Below are positions 39,201-48,200 of a stretch of 64,000 bases of DNA, one piece after another. The notes below the pieces were generated by a model. The model made no database searches. It saw only the letters and a list, made by a program, of their open reading frames with translations, and was not told the DNA's origin. The translations under genes and the position numbers were made by a program. Origin of the DNA: Sipunculus nudus (taxonomy: Eukaryota; Annelida; Sipuncula; Golfingiida; Sipunculidae); contig CM049321.1 in NCBI GenBank assembly GCA_026874595.1, positions 7,810,979 to 7,874,978 of the forward strand, read 5' to 3'. Numbering within the stretch: position 1 is the first letter of the stretch; every line of letters starts with the position of its first letter.

Positions 39201-42200
39201 TATAAGGAAAACAGCAATCCCATAAATTTACATGCAGGAATCTCAATACATACATATATATGTAACATTTTAAGTGACTGGAAAGCTGCTCAGGGACTGT
39301 AATGTCTCCATTTATCACAAAAATTGATTCCGCTACTGCCAGTGCTGCAGTTAAAAATAAACACAATACTCAAGCGAAGGGGTATGAGGTCATTGGGGTA
39401 AACTAACCTTTCAATAAACAATGAAAAGTCAATCACCCCCACTGTGACGTCAGAGATGGCTCGTTATTAGCAGGATACTATGTCCTGACCAGGGGTCACA
39501 GGTTGAGGTCATGAAAAGGCATGACCTTGCAAAAAATGTGGAAAAAAAATCACCATTCCTCTATTTGTGAAGTCAGAGTGCCCTCATTAAAAGCAGGATG
39601 TACAAAAGGGGTCCATACGCTGGACCCAATGCTCCTGCACATGACGTCACAGGGACATAAATTTTTACTCATGATGGAAATAAAGCCATGCCCTGAGACC
39701 ATCGTAACTAAGCATTCGTCACTGAAAGTACCAGAAAACATGCTTTCCTTTGCACATTTTCCATTTTAAAAATTGTTCCTATTTTAGTTTAATCGGTTTC
39801 ACCCAAAAAAAGATTATATTGTGAAACAATGAAGTCTACTTTCATAATATTTTCCATCATCAGCTGATTACGGTTTTAAAATGAGAACGAATATTCCCCC
39901 CCCCCCAAAAAAAAAGTACAGATTTCATCTCAGAATAATTTAAAAAATTCTGATTCAGAATTTTAAAACTAAGAACTGATCTTCATTATGATAAGAAAAT
40001 GATTGAAGTATTTAAAACAAGTATAGGTAAGCAAGTCTTTTCATTGGACATTATTTTGTTTTTAATCTGCCTTTACTAAATTAGTATTTTGCTGTGTATC
40101 TTAAAATAAATGATGTCACAGATTATGTCTGAAGATTTTATCTGATCAGCAAATGAATGATTGTGTCCTTAAATTAAAATATATGTCGCAGGACCTAATT
40201 TCAGGATTCCCAAGAAGATTTTTTATTGACCTCCCTGGATATTCACTTAGAAGTTTCTAGGTCCAGCAGTTATGATTTGTGCCCTGCTAACGGATGGCCG
40301 GACACCCGGACGGACGACGGACAAAGCGTCATTCCTATACCTCAGTCAACTTACAATCAGCTGAGCTAAAAAAGTCTTCTGAAAGGCAAAGCACAAGACT
40401 TGCCATAAAATTTGCAAGTAGGATAATATATGAATTAAATTTTCCCATGAGGAAATAATCTGACAGAATTTTTTTTTATGAAAAAAAAAAAAAATAAAAA
40501 AAGAAGGATAAATCTTATCATGATGGCTGAATTTTATCATAAAATATGGAAGAATCATAAACTGATTAATCAGGACAATACTTCCAATGATTTGAGGACT
40601 GGCTGAATCCTGAAATAATTAAAGAACAATCACTTTCAGGTGCTAATGCAGGAATTATCGTAATGGCTGCACTTAACAATTTAATGGTTAAGAACAATTT
40701 TCTGATTCAACAAAAAGACACAAATTATGTTTTAATGTATAAGGATTTACAATTCCTGCAGTAAATAACCAATTGTCAAAAAATAAAAATTTGCAGTTAT
40801 TAAATCTGCAGTGTTAAAATGAAATAGCTAATTACAGAACACTTAAATATTAAATAAGAGCTATATTCAAAGTAACTGACATAATATTACCAAATTTATC
40901 CTAAATTTATGAAGAAACAGAGTTGTTATGCTTGTTACTTAAGGACTTTCTTAAAATTATTAGGGAACAATAAAATATTAAGAGTACAGCTGTATACCAG
41001 GTGTTTATCCCACTGTTATGTCATGTCAAACAGCAATGTTGCACAGCCAGTAAAAAACAGGAAAAACAGTACACAGTAATTATTGATCAGCCTGGGATGT
41101 AACCCTTGTGAACTCAGGCAGATTTTTTAGTCAAATCACATAGAGACTTGATGGTATCACAACTGTTTTGGAGAAAAATACCTAGCACAGACCAATTGTC
41201 TACAACCAGAATTGTCTGGACAAAAGTATAAGGATTAAGTAAATAAATCTTGCTCGTTTTACAATTCTCAACATCAAGCGGGGAGCCTGGACAACTAATG
41301 TTCAGAGTAGTTTGCTTTCTTAAGGGATTCAGGGGACATGATTGCAGAAAGCTTGAGGAGACAATACGGTATTCTCGGCACATTTTGTGTATCCTCACGA
41401 GGCCAAAAGCCAATTGCAGCATGTTAAATATTTGAAGGAAAGCAGCTCTTTCCAATGTCAGGGAACAACAAGATGTGTCCTGGCGATGAATTTTTCAAAG
41501 TCGCGGCAAATTGAGGTTCATTGATTTATTGATGGCTCTAAACCCTGAGTCACAGCAAGGCACCGATAGAACAAATATCACTTGTATCTGTGCTACTCAC
41601 TATAAGCTGGACATGAATAAATGTAACTAATTAAGTCCTTCTGTCATGAATTAGGAATGTACGATCATCATGGATCTGGATTCAACTTTCACCCCTGTCC
41701 CTCATTGGGCAGTTAGAAGTCATGTACATCCTGCATATCTGTGTGACTGATGTCTAAGTGGACTTTAGTAAGCCAAATACATTCTGGAACATTTAGGTTT
41801 GACCTTGAGCTAAAATAAGTCACAAGACCTTTCATGAGGTCATCTCTCCTCCAAAGCTCAAGAGTCAAGATATATTTCATTCATTCAAATTAAGTTCAAA
41901 CCCCCTTCAGTATAAACACACAAATATCAATTTGCTGAGTCATATGACATTTCATAAAACTTAATATTTACCTCAGTTTAGTTAATAATATTACTTTGAA
42001 ATTTTTATTAATAATATTCGTTTTATGCAAATCTGATTTCTGCTGAAAGCCACTGGTAATAGGTAAAAGTTACCTCCTTTCAAGTCTGCAGACAAAACAT
42101 GGACACAAATGATTACTGAAGTTTGTAGTCTTTTGGTGAAATAACTATGTTTGTAATGGTTAAAAAGATATTTGTGTAAATGGGGACTTGGTGACATAAT

Positions 42201-45200
42201 ATTTCGTTAGTCACACCTACAGGTTTAATGCTCTTTTAAAAGTAATTAACAAAAATTTAATGGTGCAAGAGATGTTTTGGGACTGTAGCTAAAAATCTAC
42301 AGGTTTTCTGGAAGATACAGACTAGATCTTTAACATATGAAACTTATCCAATCATTTTAGTTTGAACTCTCTCCCATGCTACTGTTGGGATGAGTAGGGT
42401 GACATGATGACATACTAGCTGGTTTCCTCAGTTGATTTTTTAAAACATATTTACTCACACTTTGATTATTTAGGTCTACCAATGATAGAAATGCGAATGA
42501 GAGCAATTAAAGTGCTCTGGAAAAAAAGAGTAGCCTTCGTTGGAAAAAAAAGTGAAAAAGGTAAAAAACTAGTGACAATAACCCATTTTTATCACAGACT
42601 GAACAAAATTATGCTTCACATACAACATATATGTATATACATAGCTGCAAAAGTCCTGAACATGCATAGTGCACCCCCCCCCCCCCCCCAACATGTAGAA
42701 AAGGACATTTTCCACATGTTGTGGCAATGCTGGATATTTGCATAAAATAAAATGTAAAGTTTCCTATTTCCCTGACTGGACTGTTATAGCATTAGAGAAA
42801 TAGTGTATCTCTGAACTCCTTTAATTAAAAAAATGTGCTGTTAAAAAAAGAGTGAAAAAGAGTAATTCTCATCATTTTAAGTAAATCCTCAAAAAACTTT
42901 TCCAAAAGAGTGATTTGACAGGACTGTGGTATATATTGTAATAAAATCTTTCATTCAAGAAGATATCATTTTGTGAAACATATTCTACAGGGGTAACCTT
43001 GGTTCTTCTGCAATAAAAGTTATGATGCCAAAAATATCAGGTGAATAAATTTTTTAGGAATACAAAACTGACGGTTTTTCACATCCCCTGAAGTTTCCCT
43101 CTCATAGGTGACACACTGGACATATAGGAGGTCAAAGGTCACATTTATGTAATTTAGAAATTTGAACCTTGTCTCCAGCATCACTGTCCTAGCTGTTTTC
43201 TTTCCTGAATGACTGGGTGTGTAGTCTCTTTTTGTGTCCACATGAATATTCCAAATTATGCTGCAGCAAGCTTTAACAAGAAGTTCTTTTGATGTTGATG
43301 GGCAATATAACATATAGCGAGCCCCTTGACCTTTAAACAATGGCTCCTGAGACCATGTTCCAAAGAAAAAAATCCACCACAGGATATTGGTTCAGAAGTG
43401 ACCTTCCTTTAGTCTTCCCATATTTACGTTTGTGAGTTTTTCATCACTGCTGTCCAATTTTTACCTGCAGATTGACTCATGTTAACAAAAATTTTATTTT
43501 TTTTTACTTGTCTGCCCTTCATTATATATATATATAACTGTTAGCTCTATTATGGATTTATAATTAATTTCATCTGTCGTGACAAAACAACTACCAATAT
43601 TCTGGAAGATTCTATCATGCACACAGAGCTTTCTGGAATTAGTAAAAGTGGACAGACCAATGGACCGACTGAAAATTAAGTGTTCACCACCGACCTAGCA
43701 TGATTTCCTTGATTAACGGAACAAAAAATGTTATCCCTGCATATTTACAAATGATCCATTATTTCATCAGAATACTGTACCTGGTTGACCAATTTTGTCA
43801 TTAGTCCTGACTCCTTTACAATTGCATATGCCTAAGGCCATATAAAGAAAAAGCAATGGTTCTCAGGCAACAGGCACGTCAATTTTAACCCTCCGCATCA
43901 AAAACTTCTATTTTGATTTTCAATAGAAACTTGCCAATTTTGAGCTCCAGCAGCTCAGACATTTCCTTCAAGAAGATAAAATAAAACAAAATTGGTCAGA
44001 TTTCCTTTGTTTTGTAGTGCTTTTTACCTGTTTAGCAAAACAATTCTGTAATTTATAGCATGCTTTTCCTGATCATATGACATTTTTACTGAAACATACA
44101 AAAAAAGGTAAAAAAAAAAAAAAATCCCCCTCGTGCACTTATTTCTGAAAAAAAAGTGCCTGGGAACCCAACCTCTACTATTTTTGCCCTAACATGTTTT
44201 GATTTTCAGTCTTTAAATTCTGTTTGGATGTAAGGATACTGGTATTTCTTATGACTTGTATATTACTATTTAATTTCACAAGCATTATAGGATAATTTAA
44301 TGAACAATTTAGAAAAAATATTTAAATATACAAATTATTTGAAATGTTTAATTATAGGCAAATGATAGATTGTTTAAAAGTTTGATATCACCAACAATGA
44401 CAGTCTCATCTGAACTTCAATACTGAGTTTTAGTGCCTTTTCACTCTTGTACCTAGGCTTCCTATGGCGAGCACAAACATGGCAGCCATATCTGGAGCTA
44501 CAGCGTTATTCATTCTACATTTACTTGCTGCCCATGTCTGGTACCCATATATATGGATGGGAGGAGAGGGGCAACCTTTGTGGTTATCACCTTGCCCTAG
44601 GGTCATGGTGGGTTTGAACTGGAAAAGAACCCACAACCTTTAATTCTATCACAAGTCCAGGGCACTAACTATCACTATGCTCAATATTTACATAATCAAT
44701 ACTGCATGTATTTAATCGGAATATATTCCTCTTGGGTTTCAAGCAAGTTCCTTTCTTTACATCCCAATAAAAAGTTTTTCCCCATCAATTATTTCAGTCA
44801 TATCTGAGAGTCTTCTATCTATACATCAACGGGCATATGGTACTGATGTTTTCTCCTAATGGGCTAGCTTCTATTTGCATTGACTGATTTCAACTCTTGC
44901 CTCCAATTTCTACTAGCCAGTTTTGGTATAACAGATTCTTGATCCGTTATAAATCATGCACATCTCAGATATCATCTTCCTGAGATCATACTGAGTAAGC
45001 GTAGGTACAGACGGCTCAATTCCTAAAGATACTGAAGCATCGATGTAAATCATCATAAAACCTCCCCTAGCATGACCACCTCCACTAATACGGCCACCCG
45101 CTAATACGACCACCCCGCTAATATGACGACCCCCAAACATGACCACCCTGCAAACAAGACCACTTTGGCTGGTCAGGCAGGTGGTCATGTTAGCGAGGTT

Positions 45201-48200
45201 TCAATGTACATAAAATGTTTTTGAACGACCTTTGACGCTTAATAAGTAACTCTGGGCTAAGCCTGCACCAATGTTGTATTTTTGGACGATGTACCGCAGA
45301 CTTGAGAATATATGTGAGGAAAGTCAGTTTGAACCTAACTCATTTAATGTCTCCATCTTGAATTTTCACTCCCTGAGTCAAATTAAACCTATTTTAAACC
45401 AAGACCCTCTGAATGAGCACACAGCTTAATCTGGAACAAGCCTGTAGGCATACATTTGAGTTTGGTTTTATGGATAGTCTGTCACCATAAATGTTAATAA
45501 AAAAAATTAGAAAGACCTTTGGTTTTTTTTTAATCTAAAAGGGCCATAAACTTGTGGTTAAAACAGCTCTTCTTGGGCATAAATAAATCTTACATGACAG
45601 GAAGGCCGGATCCTAGTCTCCACAAAATTCTGGTAAAGTACGATTTTATGGTAAGCTTTATCAATTGCTGAGTTGTGTTTTCTGTGAGTTATTAGTATAA
45701 TTACATACAGCTTTGTGACTCGATCTGTACTTGGTTTGATAATATGAAAGGCCAACCTGGTGTCAAAATAACCAAATGGCATATTGGTATATTGTGGCCC
45801 TTGTGTTCTGACAATGTGGTATCATACACAATATGGGCTGAAGTGACCATCTTAGCTCACCAGACAATGTGTTAGTGGAGCTAAAAATACTCCGACACCA
45901 CTCTAAGACAGGATATGACATCAAACGAGTCAGCCGAGATGCCAGAAACATTACGCTCCACATTGTGACAGGTTGGATTCTTTATCTTCGTCCTTTGTGA
46001 GGTAATAGTAATATTTTTGGGGCAATTCAAAATGGCTACATCACTAGAGAGATCTTCTAAATCTATTCCACGTCTTCTTTGTGTGTGGTAACAACTTAAC
46101 CATAGAATCATAAAACTTAGCCTCATTTCTCCCACAAAACAAGTTACAAATAAGTAATATCTTTCATGTTGCTCTTACTGAAGCAAAACATATATGTACA
46201 TGTGGATCTGTAGTCTAAAATCTGATTTTATCCTGTAAACTTTTAGAACTTTGTTCACTTTTTCTCATGTTCACAACATCCAAAGCTCTTGGACGACATT
46301 ATATTATAAAAGTCTCATATATTCTTGAAATATTCTGTTTGTAGAGGCCTTATAAATGCACTTACTCTACCCAGCAACTGCCCTGTAGGATCGTCATTAA
46401 AGACACTGCCATCTAAAAGATGAATCAATTTGATCAATTAATTAATCAAATATCCTCAGTGCCTACTCAAACCAGGAAAAGTCAGATGTAACAAGCATTG
46501 ATATGGCGGAGCTTTCCTAATGGATCTAATTTGATAAAGTCCGGTTTGGCTCAAGCTGCACGTCCTTCATGGGCCCCTTATAATAATGCTTGGTAGGACA
46601 TGAAATCAAACACGGGAGAATGTATACCATTTACCAACAGATTTATCTTACGGATGGAATCAGATTGCTAGACATTCCAGGGCCATGAGGACTGCCTGAT
46701 TTCATGTGATAGAACTCAAATATCAAAGAACCTTCTCTTTACGTCTGACATTACGTATGGCGCTCTTCAAAGACCAAGTCTCACAGAATGCCTTGGGCTT
46801 GTCAAGACACTGTTTGGCATGAGGTGGTGACGTAATGACAGAGCTGATAAATGCTGGCAATCAGCCATCAGGTCATTTTTTTCTGCCTAAATGGTGCCAT
46901 TTGCCAAAGCATACAAAATGGGGCCAAGGTGCCCTTCATATCATTTTTTCAGTCTGGCTGCCCCTGTAAAGAAGTGCCAGCTGTTTGAATGTTTGAACCC
47001 CTGGATAAACATCCATACTGTCCTTGGCAGAAGAGATCAAAGTTTTCACACCAATCATTCTAAAGATTGGTAGTCACTGAGGAAATGAATCGTTTTACTT
47101 TCGATTGAGTACTTTTTATCATTTGGAAAATAACTTTTCAGACAGATGCTCACCTTGTTTCCAAAATACCAAAGAAATAGTGAAAGAATGAAGTACCTTA
47201 GGTGCTATTATGTTCAGCATAGTAATTTAAAAATTATCTAAGAAATCTCATAAATTATGTTATTAATGTGATGACAGAGATAATGTCTTTACACTGATCG
47301 AGAATCTGACATTTTGTCCATTTATCTGTATTTATAAATAAGTTTGACAGGCGGATGGTGGAATGGAGATGCAAAATATTTAATACTGCATTTTATGGGC
47401 ATGAAAATTGATCCTTCAATGATTTATAAAGCCAATGAATGAATCAGCAATAAAAATGTTAAAACTATCAAATGATATCAAATACAATATTTATTTATGC
47501 TTGGTGCCCTGATTGAAAATAACAAAGTAATATAGAAACACTCATTTATTTATTTTCAATATTATCCCTGTAATATTTCTCTTTTATATAGTTGTATTTA
47601 TCCTATTTGGAAAACACAATAATCACATTGGCTGATCGTTCCTACAAATCCTTATCTGATGTTGACAATACTGTCAATGTTTCTATATAATTCAATTCTC
47701 CGCCATTATGGTTGTTGTGATTGCCATATCAGAACTTGGCCAAATTTTCTTCTGTTACTGTGGTCTGTCCCATTAAAATTCTCTCTCATTCATGCCTCTC
47801 TGTTTGATGTCTTTATACCAATCATTGGTACTCCAGAGCCATTGTCATTATTGTCTTTATCACTCTTGTCAAGGCAATTCTGGTCTTTATCAATCAAGTC
47901 AATGCCATCTTGCTGTCTATTACTTTAGTCAATGCAATTCTGGTCTTTATCACTTCAAGTACCCCTGTAATTTTTGTCTTTGCCATTAACTATGCTATCC
48001 TGGTCTTTGCTGTGGCTTTAGCTAATCCATTCCGTTTCTTTTTTTTTTCATATTTAGTCTTTGTCATTTTAGTCTTTGTCTTTCTATCTAGTCTTTGTCA
48101 TTCTGGTCTTTGTCATTCTGGTCTTTGTCATTCTGGTCTTTGTCATTCCAGCCTGACATTCTAGTCTTTGCCATACTGGTCTTTGTCATTCTGGTCTTTG

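Noticed and set aside
46366-46412. Possible 47-nt mini-exon (minus) between an AG and a GTAAGT
   Set aside because: Both neighbouring PDE1 exons are phase 0, so 47 nt would shift the frame; there is no counterpart in PDE1. A poison exon cannot be excluded.
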